From the NCBI GenBank assembly GCA_012103475.1, contig WLWS01000001.1, forward strand, positions 62,001 to 126,000: a DNA stretch of 64,000 bases. Reading direction: 5' to 3'. The notes beneath the pieces are model-generated. The model saw only the letters and a program-made list of their open reading frames with translations. It ran no database searches and had not been told where the DNA came from. Origin of the DNA: Gammaproteobacteria bacterium. Its GTDB lineage: Bacteria > Pseudomonadota > Gammaproteobacteria > Eutrophobiales > Eutrophobiaceae. Below, in pieces: positions 9,527 through 18,852 of this stretch; position 1 is the first letter of the stretch, and each line of letters starts with the position of its first letter. The position numbers and the translations under genes were made by a program.

Positions 9527-11057
9527 AACTGCGATTGCATTGTTGAGCATTGTTTTGCTGTTCCTGTCGACTACTCTGGTATTCGCTGACTCCGAATCTA
9601 TTCTGGACGCATCAATAAAGGAAATTCAGAATAAACTGGCAAGTGGTGAAATCACATCAGAACAACTCGTTGAAATATATCTGGAAAGAATGGCTGCCTA
9701 CGATAAACAGGGACCGGCACTCAACGCAATCAGCGCGCTCAACCCTGAAGCCCTGAAACGCGCGATGGAACTTGACCGGGAACGACTGAAACGGGGATTG
9801 CGCGGACCCTTGCATGGTATTCCTCTACTTGTGAAAGACAATTATGAAACCAGTGATATGCAAACTGCCCTTGGTTCGTCAGTCTTCGCCGCCTGGATAC
9901 CTCCACATGATGCGACCATCGTAAAACGCCTGCGTGAGGCCGGCGCTATCATACTAGGTAAAGCCAATATGCATGAATTCGCCATGGGTTTTGCCACCCA
10001 CGGTTCGCTGTTCGGACAGACACTAAATCCCTACGCACTTGATCGAATTCCCGGTGGTTCCAGCGGCGGCACCGGTGCTGCGATCGCCGCCAACTTTGCG
10101 ACAGCCGGTTTCGGAAGCGATACCTGCGGTTCTATTCGTATGCCGGCCTCTTTTAATGGCCTCGTTGGTCTGCGCAGTACAGTCGGCCTCAGCAGTCGTC
10201 ACGGTATCGCTCCATTAGCGCATTCCTGGGATACAGGCGGACCGATGACACATAATGTCAGTGATCTCGCCATCATCTACGATGCCATAGCAGGCTACGA
10301 TGAAAACGATCCTGTAACAGCCGCCAGTGCCGGTCACATTCCAAAAACCTACACGGCCTTTCTTAAGACGGATGGCTTGCGCAATCAAAAGCTCGGCATA
10401 CTTCGCAATTTATGGGTCGTTGATCCTGAAGATAAAGAAGTGGCCGAAATCGTCAGTATTGCTGTTGAGGATATGAAAAAAGCCGGTGCCGAAATTGTTG
10501 ATGTGACGATTCCGGGTTTAATGGAACTTATGATGGATGACATTGGAGGTTTCTACGCCATTCTCGCTGAACTCAGAAGCGATTTTAATAATTACCTGAA
10601 TAACCATCCCAGCGCACCGGTGACGTCAGTCACTGATATTATCAAGTCCGATTTACTCAAAGATGAAGAATTACGTTCTAATTTTAAAACAGCAGGTGGG
10701 GTGAAGCCGGGCAGTACACACGAATATTTATCCCTGCAGGAAAAACGTGAACGCATCAGGCAAGTTGTTCTGGTAGCAATGGCACAAGCGAAAGTTGATG
10801 CCCTAATCTATCCGACTGTTCGTCAAAAACCAGTGAGAATTGGAGAAGTGCAATACGGTACAAATTGTCATCTTAGCGGCAACATTAATTTCCCCGCCAT
10901 TTCCGTTCCGGCCGGTTTTACCAAAGACGGTCTTCCGGTAGGTATAGAAATACTGGCGCGTAAATGGCAGGAACCTTTATTGATTCAACTTGCTTATGCC
11001 TATGAACAGGCAACCCAACATCGTCGCTTACCACCTACCACACCAGCTTTACCTTAA
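9519..11057 (+). CDS. Secreted amidase-signature family protein
   Basis: About 512 residues with an N-terminal signal peptide (AIALLSIVLLFLSTTLVFA). The amidase-signature catalytic set is complete: Lys in LLVKDNY, cis-Ser in GGSSGGT and nucleophile Ser in GSDTCGSIRMPA. These enzymes hydrolyse amide bonds by a Ser-cisSer-Lys triad; export suggests a periplasmic or lipoprotein-derived substrate. The track starts at GTG 9513, but the ATG at 9519 has a better-placed purine-rich GGTAAG before it. Either start overlaps the end of the histidine-kinase gene, so the two are coupled. It is convergent with a second, frameshifted amidase; the two sequences are different subfamilies, not a recent duplication. 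Confidence 0.88.
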   Translation: MNKTAIALLSIVLLFLSTTLVFADSESILDASIKEIQNKLASGEITSEQLVEIYLERMAAYDKQGPALNAISALNPEALKRAMELDRERLKRGLRGPLHGIPLLVKDNYETSDMQTALGSSVFAAWIPPHDATIVKRLREAGAIILGKANMHEFAMGFATHGSLFGQTLNPYALDRIPGGSSGGTGAAIAANFATAGFGSDTCGSIRMPASFNGLVGLRSTVGLSSRHGIAPLAHSWDTGGPMTHNVSDLAIIYDAIAGYDENDPVTAASAGHIPKTYTAFLKTDGLRNQKLGILRNLWVVDPEDKEVAEIVSIAVEDMKKAGAEIVDVTIPGLMELMMDDIGGFYAILAELRSDFNNYLNNHPSAPVTSVTDIIKSDLLKDEELRSNFKTAGGVKPGSTHEYLSLQEKRERIRQVVLVAMAQAKVDALIYPTVRQKPVRIGEVQYGTNCHLSGNINFPAISVPAGFTKDGLPVGIEILARKWQEPLLIQLAYAYEQATQHRRLPPTTPALP

Positions 11058-11094
11058 AGCCAATCCGCGGTCTGGTTTACCGGCATTTTCCACT

Positions 11095-12012
11095 TTATTC
11101 TTGTGCCATCGGACATAAGGTCTGGTTTACTTTTAGCGATTGCTCCACTGCATGGGCAATTTGATATAGTCGATCTTCGGCAAACGATCTGCCCATTAAC
11201 TGCAAACCGACCGGCATGCCTGCTTCACCAAACCCGCAGGGCAAACTGATCGCAGGTATACCCGTGATATTAGCCAGGTAGGTATCACGACCCAATACTT
11301 CATCACGGGTCAGGTTCAGATCATACTCGACGCCTTTAATTTTTAATGACTCGGCATCAATACGCGGTGCTATGGCTGGCGAGCTAGGAGATACGATTGT
11401 ATCCACCTCTGCTAACACCTTTGCAAAGCCTTCCTTTATCAAACCTTGTAATTTTCGGGCTTTTATATAGTGATTAGCCGGAATAAACTGACCAGCCAAC
11501 ATACCCAGCACCAACTCTTCACTGATCTGTGAACGTCGCTCACGCAGAAGGTGTTCATGTGTCACCGCGGATTCGACCGCCATCATCAACCAGACGCTAC
11601 GAGAATAATCGAGCCAGGGTAATTCAACCTCCACAAGCTCAGCGCCGAGCTCACTCATCAAATTTATAGCTTCATTAACTCGTTGCTCGACATCGTCGGT
11701 AACAACATCAAAAAAGAAATTTTTTGGAACACCTATTTTTATACCCTCTAAACTCTCACCCATACGTGCTGAAAAATCCGGGACTGGAATTTTTCTACTA
11801 CTTGCATCCAGAGGATCATGACCTGAACAGGCCTGCAACATCAGCGCGGAATCGGCAACGCTCCTGCTTAGTGGACCTACATGGTCGCCATGCCCCCATG
11901 TCAGCAGGGAACCACGCTGACTTACCCTGCCAAAGGTCGCTTTCATTCCAACTACGCCACAACAATGAAGGGAAACGAACCGAACCACCGACATCAGTGC
12001 CAAGAGACGCAA
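11095..12012 (-). pseudogene. Amidase, C-terminal part after frameshift
   Basis: In a different frame from the N-terminal part, this ORF continues the amidase fold from CGVVGMKATFGRVSQ to the end (ISLPCGFGEAGMPVGLQLMG and the C-terminal helix). The first 14 or so residues before CGVVG are out-of-frame noise. Family alignment expects GSVRFPSxxCGVVG; the break falls near 11961-11970, where a net loss of two bases or gain of one separates the halves. The part contains substrate-pocket and dimer regions but none of the three catalytic residues, which are all upstream. It may be a real frameshift mutation or an assembly/sequencing error; no long homopolymer sits at the junction. Confidence 0.8.
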
Positions 12013-12547
12013 AGGTCAGACATGCGGCTACGTTAGCGCCACCACCACCGCTTGATCCACCCGGAATACGATCGGCATCCCATGGGTTTTTTACGGCGCC
12101 ATAATAGGGATTGTTTGAACGCCCGCCAGCGGCGAATTCGTGCATATTTTCCTTACCAATGACAATCGCACCAGCGGCCCGTAAACGCCGTACGGCTTCA
12201 GCATCTGCTTCGGGTATGAAGTCAGCGTTTGCTTTGGCTCCTACGGTCGCTGCTACGCCGGCAACAGCAAGGTTATCTTTAACACCCACCGGAATACCGT
12301 CCAGTGGCCCCAGATATTCATTTTTAGCAATTGCTATTTCACGTTCGGAGGCTACTTCATGCGCCTGTTCAAACATCTCAGTTATAAAACCACACAAGCG
12401 AGGTTGTAAACGTTCAATCCGCGCTACTGAGGCAGTAAGCACTTCTACTGGCGATACCTCTCTGTCACGGATCATCGGTGCCAGTTCCTGAATAGAAAGC
12501 TTGCACAAAGACTCGTCAGTCACGGGAATATTCACCATCGTCGGCAT
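11816..12547 (-). pseudogene. Amidase, N-terminal part before frameshift
   Basis: This ORF holds the N-terminal amidase-signature half: Lys in IPVGVKDN, cis-Ser in GGSSGGGG and nucleophile Ser in GTDVGGSVRFP. After VRFPS the reading frame is lost and the last 50 or so residues are meaningless. Joined to 11095..12012 it would give a cytoplasmic amidase of about 470 residues of the GatA/AtzE type. It follows the GatC-like small gene with an overlap of about 32 bases, as in AtzG-AtzE type pairs, so the two probably formed a complex. A start at the second Met (12538) would shorten the overlap. Confidence 0.82.
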
Positions 12548-12719
12548 GCATTTGTAATGCCGAATCTACGTCGCCGAGATCGAGTTCTGACAACCTGGAG
12601 AATTCCGCTACAAAAGCTTGTACTACCGGTGTGACATCACGCAATTCTCTGTCCGTCATGGGTATACCCCCAAACTCATCGAGTATCGCGCGTAAGGTTT
12701 CTGGCGTTACTTTTTTCAT
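12516..12719 (-). CDS. Small GatC/AtzG-like amidase partner
   Basis: A 67-residue acidic protein with two predicted helices (PETLRAILDEFGGIPMTDREL and VQAFVAEFSRLSELDLGDVD). Length, helix-turn layout and position directly upstream of an amidase gene match GatC-type or AtzG-like small subunits, which wrap around and stabilise GatA-type amidases. The match is by pattern and context; no catalytic residue is expected. It sits 6 bases after the sodium-symporter gene and overlaps the amidase start, so the three form one operon. Because the amidase is frameshifted, this partner may now be an orphan. Confidence 0.65.
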   Translation of the reverse strand: MKKVTPETLRAILDEFGGIPMTDRELRDVTPVVQAFVAEFSRLSELDLGDVDSALQMHADDGEYSRD

Positions 12720-12725
12720 GGTCTT

Positions 12726-14033
12726 TTATAAAACTGCCTCATACACGGTCCCGCTTAACACCACTATTAAAATCAGCGGCACAACCCATTTAATCCAGAC
12801 AAAGTAGAAAGACACAAAAGCCCCTCTTCTGCTTCCAAACACCTGGTTTAAAGTACGTTCCCGGCCGATACCCCAGGTCAGAGCAACAACCGCAAGTAAT
12901 CCGCCAGTAAGCATGGCAAATGAACCAAAAATCAGATCTATGGTAGGAATTAATTCAGGTTTCAAAGTGAATGGAATGAGCAGCAGGGCCTGTATGCTGA
13001 TCATGATGATCAACAACTGTTTACGGCTAAATCTGCTTGTCTTTGAATCACCGAGAACCCCACCAATTACCGCTTCGATAACCGCGACATAAGACAGTAA
13101 TATCACCAGACCAAGAGAGAGCAGCATCAGACTACCGAAAATACGACCTCCGGGCAGAACTTCAAGCAACTTTGGCAGAGTCACAAACAGCAGAGACGGC
13201 CCCGCACTCAGCTCAAGGCCAAAAACCAGTAAGGCGGGAATTAAATACAGCGCTGCAAGCAGAGCGGCACTGGCATCTCCCACACAGGTCATAATGGCCA
13301 GCCGTGGTAACTTAACGTCATCACGTATATACGATCCGTAGATGATGGTCAGCGTCGCACCAAGACCGGTCGAGAAGTAGGCCTGACCCATGGCAGCAAA
13401 CACTTCGGTGAAACCGATCCGGGTAAAATCCGGTTTCAAAAACTGCGCAAAATGATCGCCGGCACCGGGAAGCGTGAAAACTCGAAAAACCAGATAGATA
13501 CTGACAAGGAAGAAAAAAGGTACGCCGATTTTACTGACTGTTTCAATGCCCCTACGCACTCCGAGATAAATAATCAGCATTGAAACAACGAGTACCAGAA
13601 TCGCGATAGTAAACTGTAAAGAATTATTAGCCAGCCCTTGTTCAAATTCAGGAATAGTTTTAGCGTCAAAGCCATTAAAGATGACAAACCAGGTGCTGTA
13701 ATAAATATTACCGATAACCGCCAGATAGTAACCGCCGGCTACGGTGACAGAAAACAGAAGCATATAGCCAACTATCCTGCCTGAGCGAATACCAAAACTG
13801 GCCTGAAATGCACCAATCGTGCCCTGCTTCGTTTCTCTGGCCAAAGCCCACTCCGCCATCAGCGCCGGTAAGGACATGAAAGTAATAAAGATCACGAACA
13901 AAATGAGAAAGGCACTACCACCATAACTTCCCATCATGTAAGGAAAACGCCAGACATTACCAAGTCCAATCGCCAGCCCTGCGGTGGCCATTAAAGAGGC
14001 AAAGAAAGAACTGAATTTTTCAGTCTGTGACAT
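12726..14033 (-). CDS. Neurotransmitter:sodium symporter (NSS/SNF) family transporter
   Basis: A 435-residue protein with about 11-12 transmembrane segments. The N-terminal SLMATAGLAIGLGNVWRFPYM is the unwound TM1 sodium- and substrate-binding signature of the LeuT/NSS family. These inner-membrane transporters import amino acids or related small amines with sodium. It is the first gene of a minus-strand operon with the GatC-like protein and the amidase, suggesting uptake of an amide or amino-acid derivative that is then hydrolysed; that link is inference from operon structure. The 114-bp region upstream, up to the aldo/keto reductase stop, is AT-rich and probably carries the promoter. Confidence 0.93.
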   Translation of the reverse strand: MSQTEKFSSFFASLMATAGLAIGLGNVWRFPYMMGSYGGSAFLILFVIFITFMSLPALMAEWALARETKQGTIGAFQASFGIRSGRIVGYMLLFSVTVAGGYYLAVIGNIYYSTWFVIFNGFDAKTIPEFEQGLANNSLQFTIAILVLVVSMLIIYLGVRRGIETVSKIGVPFFFLVSIYLVFRVFTLPGAGDHFAQFLKPDFTRIGFTEVFAAMGQAYFSTGLGATLTIIYGSYIRDDVKLPRLAIMTCVGDASAALLAALYLIPALLVFGLELSAGPSLLFVTLPKLLEVLPGGRIFGSLMLLSLGLVILLSYVAVIEAVIGGVLGDSKTSRFSRKQLLIIMISIQALLLIPFTLKPELIPTIDLIFGSFAMLTGGLLAVVALTWGIGRERTLNQVFGSRRGAFVSFYFVWIKWVVPLILIVVLSGTVYEAVL

Positions 14034-14147
14034 GCACCCATTCTAACTACTAAATCCTGAATGAGAGAAATATCAGGCACTTATTTTTGGGGTAATGTCC
14101 TAAACAGGTTTAATTTAGAACTGATATTTGAAGAAAAAAAACACTGT

Positions 14148-15290
14148 TCAAGTTTTTAAATGATGCCCATAGGGTTCGGATACCGTTACCTCTTCTCTGG
14201 TTTTTTTCACAAGTTTTCCTTCTTCGACATCAAAGTACTCTGTTTTGGGTTCCTCAAGCGCATCCCGGTTTTCTTCCCGATCGACACTATATATATCGCC
14301 GGCCGGTCCAGTACTTCGACTCAGCACCCCATCCAGCTTTTGATAGTCATTCTCGTCAAGTGAAAAGGTCTGTGTTCGTAAATTTTCCACCAGGTGTTTG
14401 GCATGCCGTGCGCCAATGATGACCGCAGCTACCTGATCACGTTCGAGGATATAACGCACTGCCACATTGCCAATACTCACTGAGTGTTTTTCAGCTATCT
14501 CCTCAAGGATTTGCAGCAGCTCCTGAAACAGGTTCCAGCCGCCAAAATCGTTTACGATTCGATAGTATTTATCCAGTGAGACATTCTCAAAAGCGGGTTT
14601 ACCCGGATCCGGTATGCCAATCCATTTATCACTGAACAGTCCTCCTCCAAGTGCGCCATAGCACAATAACTTCATATCATGTTGAGCACATAAATCCACC
14701 ATGCCATTTTCCGGTCGTCGGTCTGTCAGTGAGTACTGTACTGTATTGGAAACTATATCAATGCCTGCATCCAGCAGCTCTTTTGTCTGCTGGACGTCGT
14801 AATTTGTTACTGCAAGTTTGTCTATTTTTCCAGCCTGCTGCAGCTTCTGTAAATCCAGAGCCATATCGATATGCCCGGGTATTGAAAATTCCCACCAATG
14901 CATTTGCACAAGATCTAAACGTTCTTGCCCCAATCTTTGCAGAGATCGATCTACAATTTTTTCAACATCTTTGAAACTATGATTTCTGAGTTTCTCTTCT
15001 TCGAGAAAGTAAGGTACATAGGTAGTGAAGACTTTTATTTGTCGGGCTGCCTCATCACCGGCTCTTTCTCGATAAAACTGTCGGAATTTACCGAGCTTCT
15101 CTTCAACTCCCGCGTAGATATCGCCGCAGACGTAGGTGTTCATTCCCGCCTCTGCAAAGGCCACCAGGTCTTCCATTAATTCGATTTCATCAAATCTCCG
15201 ATCACTGTGGTCTTCTGCAATCTGCCAGTTACCTTTTAATAGTCGGGGAATAGTAAAACCAGGACGTAATTCTTTTTTCTCTATACTCAT
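14148..15290 (-). CDS. Aldo/keto reductase
   Basis: A 380-residue AKR-superfamily TIM-barrel oxidoreductase. It shows the barrel strands (DLVQMHWWEF, IDKLAVTNYD, VQYSLTDRR) and the NADP-binding C-terminal region VAAVIIGARHAKHLVENL. The family reduces aldehydes and ketones with NAD(P)H. The usual catalytic Tyr is expected in the segment around DIYAGVEEKLG, where DIYAGVE replaces the more common DTSxxYG, so Tyr is retained but its surroundings differ. It is longer than the usual 320-340 residues because of a charged C-terminal tail. It is followed upstream by a small TIGR04076-like gene 24 bases away, possibly in the same operon. Substrate unknown. Confidence 0.87.
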   Translation of the reverse strand: MSIEKKELRPGFTIPRLLKGNWQIAEDHSDRRFDEIELMEDLVAFAEAGMNTYVCGDIYAGVEEKLGKFRQFYRERAGDEAARQIKVFTTYVPYFLEEEKLRNHSFKDVEKIVDRSLQRLGQERLDLVQMHWWEFSIPGHIDMALDLQKLQQAGKIDKLAVTNYDVQQTKELLDAGIDIVSNTVQYSLTDRRPENGMVDLCAQHDMKLLCYGALGGGLFSDKWIGIPDPGKPAFENVSLDKYYRIVNDFGGWNLFQELLQILEEIAEKHSVSIGNVAVRYILERDQVAAVIIGARHAKHLVENLRTQTFSLDENDYQKLDGVLSRSTGPAGDIYSVDREENRDALEEPKTEYFDVEEGKLVKKTREEVTVSEPYGHHLKT

Positions 15291-15314
15291 TGCCTTTGCT
15301 GTTCTGTTAATCAG

Positions 15315-15656
15315 TTATTCCGGAGTTTGAGTTAAGGTATTTTCACTGTGTCGATAGACCTTCTTTTCACCGCGACTGATGTGAAAACGCCCTCCACAAT
15401 TCGGGTCCGGACAGGCGATTACGGCATCTGTACTCATCCAGTCATATTTTGAAGTCTCTCGCTGCTTGGCTGGCAATACGGGCAAAATGGCTGCTAGGGT
15501 AAACATGGGGAAACGTACACCGGGAGGGAATTCGATCAGGTCGTCGTCAGTAACAGTAAAATAATCACCAAGTTTATGATTGCAAACCATCGGTTTACCG
15601 TCGTCACTGGATTTTACTTCAACCTTGAGATCGTAGAGTTCGTAAAAGTCATCCAT
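15315..15656 (-). CDS. Small TIGR04076-like protein, function unknown
   Basis: A 113-residue soluble protein. It begins with YDLKVEVKSSDDGKPMVCNHKLGDYFTV and ends with a CPDPNCGGRFHISR segment. The Cys-x3-Lys-x-Gly-Asp pattern followed by a cysteine-containing region resembles the short uncharacterised TIGR04076 family, although CPDPNCGG could also be a small metal-binding knuckle. I cannot assign a function. It lies 24 bases upstream of the aldo/keto reductase on the same strand and just beyond the hairpin that ends the TonB-receptor gene, so it likely has its own promoter or reads through from upstream. Confidence 0.6.
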   Translation of the reverse strand: MDDFYELYDLKVEVKSSDDGKPMVCNHKLGDYFTVTDDDLIEFPPGVRFPMFTLAAILPVLPAKQRETSKYDWMSTDAVIACPDPNCGGRFHISRGEKKVYRHSENTLTQTPE

Positions 15657-15683
15657 TCGCCATACCCGAGTTTAGTCAGAAAG

Positions 15684-15741
15684 GATAAAAGAAAGTGAAG
15701 CGCGCAATAGCAAACGTTGGGGTTGTGCTACCGCGCGCTTC
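15684..15741 (-). terminator. Probable intrinsic terminator after TonB receptor
   Basis: A 9-bp perfect inverted repeat (GAAGCGCGC / GCGCGCTTC) at 15697-15705 and 15733-15741, with an inner TAGCA/TGCTA pair extending the stem. On the minus strand it follows the stop of the TonB receptor at 15755 and is followed by a T-rich stretch (CTTTCTTTTA). The loop is long and the T-run is interrupted, so efficiency is uncertain. Confidence 0.5.
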
Positions 15742-15754
15742 TCCCCAGGGGGTA

Positions 15755-18034
15755 CTACCAGCTATAACCTACCGTGCCACCAAACCATCTTGGCGAAGCA
15801 ACCGAGTGCTGTGTCACACCCGTAATTCCGGTAATGTCAAAAGCCGTTGGAAAGTACACTTCGTCAGTGAAGTTCTTCACCCAAAGTCTGAGCATCCATT
15901 GATCATTGGCCGAGAGCCACTGAACATTAGCATTCGCCACCGTATAAGAGGCATCACGAATCGCCGGATCATTCACCGCATTAAGCGGCCGATCATCGAC
16001 ATAGTTCATGTCAATCTGAGCGGTCATACGTCCACCAAATGCGGCCCACTCATAGCGACCAAGGGCATTAAAACTGACATCCGGTGCATTGGGCATCTGT
16101 CGGTTAGACACACCACCAGCGCCGGCAAAGTCCTGAATCTCCGCATCAAGTAAGGACAGACCAAACAGGAATTCCCATCCCTCTGCCGGAGCGAGGGTGA
16201 GTTCGATTTCAGAACCCAGAATTTCCGCATCGGTATTAAACACAATCAAACTTGGCCCGCGTTGCGAGAAGGTCTGAAAGCCTTCGTAATCGCTGAAGAA
16301 GACCGAGGCACTGACTCCGGCTTTACCATCAAAATACTCGGATTTATAACCCAACTCATAGGTCAGCGGTGTTTCACTGCCATAGGTGATTTCGTTGGCA
16401 TCAAAGAAAGAGATAATAACGCCGTTAAAGCCACCCGCTTTATGTCCGCGAGAGATTTTACCGTATACCAGCGTATCGTCATTCATACGCCAGTCCAGCT
16501 CAATGTTACCCGACCAGTCTCCTTCTGTGCGTCGCGTCTTGGCCAGACCCGTGCCCTGAATCTGTGGTGCAAAGATAAGACAATCCGTGGAATTCAAACC
16601 ACCGAGAGCGGGTAGAAAGGTACATCGGGGGTTTAATGCAAAGTCTTTCTCATCCTCGGTCCAGCGTAAACCGACAATACCGGTAAAAGCATCGTTGAAG
16701 TCATACTCAACCTGCGAAAAAACAGCGTAAGTAGTTGTTTCCAGTTCCCATAGGTTATCCAGACCTACGCCCAGAGAACCTGTGGCTTCAACGCCGGTAC
16801 GTCCGTTACTATCTATGTTCAGATAATAACCTCCGACCACCCAACGCAATTGTTCAGCCTCACCAGCCAGTCTCAGTTCCTGAGAGAACTGGTTGGAATC
16901 CATGTCCTGAAAAAAGTGGAAGAGTGTCTGTGCTGTACTATCTGAATCTTCGTTATAACGCTTTCTGAAATCCTGCCAGTCAGTGATAGACGTAATGGTG
17001 CCGAAATCCGTTTCGTACTCTATATTACCCGTCACACCAAAGTGATCACGTTCAAAGAAAGTATTGAAATCGGTTTCTGCACGGTAAGGTCCGTCATTAT
17101 TCACACCACCATAACAATCCGTCGCACCTAAGACTGGTGTACCTGGCACCGTACCAAAGCCGGGAAAGACGTTAGTGCAATAGTCAAAATGTGTTGCTGA
17201 GTCGACGTTCTTAATAAAGCCGTCACCCGGTAAGCCAGTAATACCGCCGACATCGGTGACACCTGAACGAACATCGTAGACGTCTGCGTTAGTATCATCT
17301 GTAGCCCAACGACCAAGGACGTGTATGGACAACCTGTCGTTGGGTTCAAAAAGTAGCTGCGCTCTGCCGCTGTAATTACCCACATCACGTGTATCCGGCC
17401 CATTATCAATCTCGATGAAACCATCGGTATCTTCGTAGTACATCGACAAACGCCCTTTCAGGGTATCGGACAAGGGACCGCTGATAGCGCCTTCACCTTT
17501 TATCTGCCCATACTCACCAGCGGTGAATTCGACATACCCTTCGTTTTCATCGGTCGGCTTAGCCGAGATAAGATGCACCAGACCTGCAGTAGCATTACGA
17601 CCAAAAAGCGTGCCTTGTGAGCCGCGTAGTACCTCGACACGTTCTAGATCGTAAAAATTAAAGCCGACTCCGGCCAGATAACTGTTGTAGGCACCATCGA
17701 TATAGACTGCTACCGGTCCTTCCTGTTGATCGTTAAAATCCAGCTGGCCGGCACCGCGAATGGTAAACACCGTCGTCACACCACCACCGTAGTCGCTGAC
17801 AATCAATCCTGGCGTCTGGTTATCAATATCCTGCGAAGAATTCACTCCGAGAGCTCGCATTTGCTGTCCGGAAAAGGCAGTCACTGAAATACCCACGTCG
17901 GACAGACTCTGCTCACGCTTTTGCGCCGTCACCACTACTTCCTCAAGTATCTGGGCATTGGCACCGGAATGAAAAGCAAGAATCAGTGAAAAACTGAGCC
18001 CTAACATCAACTGCGCGTATTTGAGATGTCGCAT
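15755..18034 (-). CDS. TonB-dependent outer-membrane receptor
   Basis: A 759-residue receptor with a signal peptide ending near GANA, the TonB box region EEVVVTAQKREQSL, a plug domain (QTPGLIVSDYGGG, VYIDGAYNS, VEVLRGSQGTLFGRNATAG) and a 22-strand barrel ending in an aromatic-terminated C-terminus (GGTVGYSW). It belongs to the group of TonB receptors common in marine and soil proteobacteria that take up carbohydrates, lipids or aromatics rather than classical siderophores; the substrate is not determinable. It is divergent from the SnoaL/BBE-oxidase/TetR operon, and the 273-bp AT-rich region between them (18035-18307) must carry both promoters. I saw no clear operator in that region. Confidence 0.93.
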   Translation of the reverse strand: MRHLKYAQLMLGLSFSLILAFHSGANAQILEEVVVTAQKREQSLSDVGISVTAFSGQQMRALGVNSSQDIDNQTPGLIVSDYGGGVTTVFTIRGAGQLDFNDQQEGPVAVYIDGAYNSYLAGVGFNFYDLERVEVLRGSQGTLFGRNATAGLVHLISAKPTDENEGYVEFTAGEYGQIKGEGAISGPLSDTLKGRLSMYYEDTDGFIEIDNGPDTRDVGNYSGRAQLLFEPNDRLSIHVLGRWATDDTNADVYDVRSGVTDVGGITGLPGDGFIKNVDSATHFDYCTNVFPGFGTVPGTPVLGATDCYGGVNNDGPYRAETDFNTFFERDHFGVTGNIEYETDFGTITSITDWQDFRKRYNEDSDSTAQTLFHFFQDMDSNQFSQELRLAGEAEQLRWVVGGYYLNIDSNGRTGVEATGSLGVGLDNLWELETTTYAVFSQVEYDFNDAFTGIVGLRWTEDEKDFALNPRCTFLPALGGLNSTDCLIFAPQIQGTGLAKTRRTEGDWSGNIELDWRMNDDTLVYGKISRGHKAGGFNGVIISFFDANEITYGSETPLTYELGYKSEYFDGKAGVSASVFFSDYEGFQTFSQRGPSLIVFNTDAEILGSEIELTLAPAEGWEFLFGLSLLDAEIQDFAGAGGVSNRQMPNAPDVSFNALGRYEWAAFGGRMTAQIDMNYVDDRPLNAVNDPAIRDASYTVANANVQWLSANDQWMLRLWVKNFTDEVYFPTAFDITGITGVTQHSVASPRWFGGTVGYSW

Positions 18035-18307
18035 CTACCCCTCCAATTTATTGATTTATCGCTAATTTCTCGAAGACCTTAAGCATCTAGATCGAAGCAA
18101 AAATCATCTTAACAGAAAAAAGTCAATTGACATAATTTTGTTTTCATGATTATTTATTTACCTGATTTTTTTATCTTTTTAAAAAATTTTGAATCAAATC
18201 TAACTTATATAAAATGTCTACTGTATTTATTTTAATCCTTATCTAACGTAGACTGCTCACCGCGAACTTCAAAACTTTATTAAATCGATTAATAAACAAA
18301 GCGAAAC

Positions 18308-18835
18308 ATGGCTATGAGAAATGACAAGGCGCCCACAATTACTCTATGCAAATGGAGTAAAATCCTAATAAATTCCGTGATGTGCCTGTTTTTTATCTTT
18401 TCATCTGCAGCTTTTAGTAGCGGGGAGAATACAGCGATGGACAATCGTCGAGTGGTAGAAGCTATCTACAAGGGTTTTGAGACTGGTGATATGGACACTA
18501 TTCTGGCCAGCATGAGCGACGATATTGTCTGGTTGCATCCGGGCAAAGCAGATGAGATCCCGTTTGCCGGCAGATTCGAAGGCAAGAAAGGGGTGCAGCG
18601 TTTTTTTAATACAGCCTTTTCGACAATTGATGTACTTGAACAGAAGGTTCATTCGTTCGAGGCCAGCGGCGATAAAGTTATCGTTTTAGGCTTTGAGCAC
18701 ATGCGTGTAAAGGCCACCGGCAAGGAATATCAATCCAACTGGATACACATGTATACGGTTAAAGCTGGTCAAGCTGTAATGTTTGAGGAATTTATTGACA
18801 CCGCAGCTCTGGTTGATGCCTTCTCCTCGAACTAA
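18308..18835 (+). CDS. Secreted SnoaL/NTF2-like protein
   Basis: A 175-residue protein with an N-terminal hydrophobic export signal (SVMCLFFIFSSAAFSSG), followed by an NTF2-like fold: VVEAIYKGFETGDMDTILASMSDDIVWLHPG, then FEGKKGVQRFFNTAF and FEHMRVKATGKEYQSNW. SnoaL-like proteins of this type include cyclases, isomerases and ligand-binding proteins, and the specific activity cannot be deduced. It is the first gene of a plus-strand group with a flavin oxidase 17 bases downstream, so both may act on the same exported or periplasmic substrate. If the signal is not cleaved, it would be a membrane-anchored periplasmic protein. Confidence 0.8.
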   Translation: MAMRNDKAPTITLCKWSKILINSVMCLFFIFSSAAFSSGENTAMDNRRVVEAIYKGFETGDMDTILASMSDDIVWLHPGKADEIPFAGRFEGKKGVQRFFNTAFSTIDVLEQKVHSFEASGDKVIVLGFEHMRVKATGKEYQSNWIHMYTVKAGQAVMFEEFIDTAALVDAFSSN

Positions 18836-18852
18836 GCATGGAATAAAGCAAA

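Noticed and set aside
11069-11130. 12-bp direct repeat GGTCTGGTTTAC at 11069 and 11119
   Set aside because: The second copy lies in the end of an amidase coding region, no mobile-element features accompany it, and one 12-bp pair could be chance.
9513-12547. The two neighbouring amidases as a recent tandem duplication
   Set aside because: They are convergent, one is exported and the other is not, and they differ throughout outside the catalytic motifs; they belong to different subfamilies.
14055-14077. CCTGA...TCAGG inverted repeat upstream of the NSS gene
   Set aside because: Only a 5-bp stem with a long loop; too weak for a terminator or operator claim.
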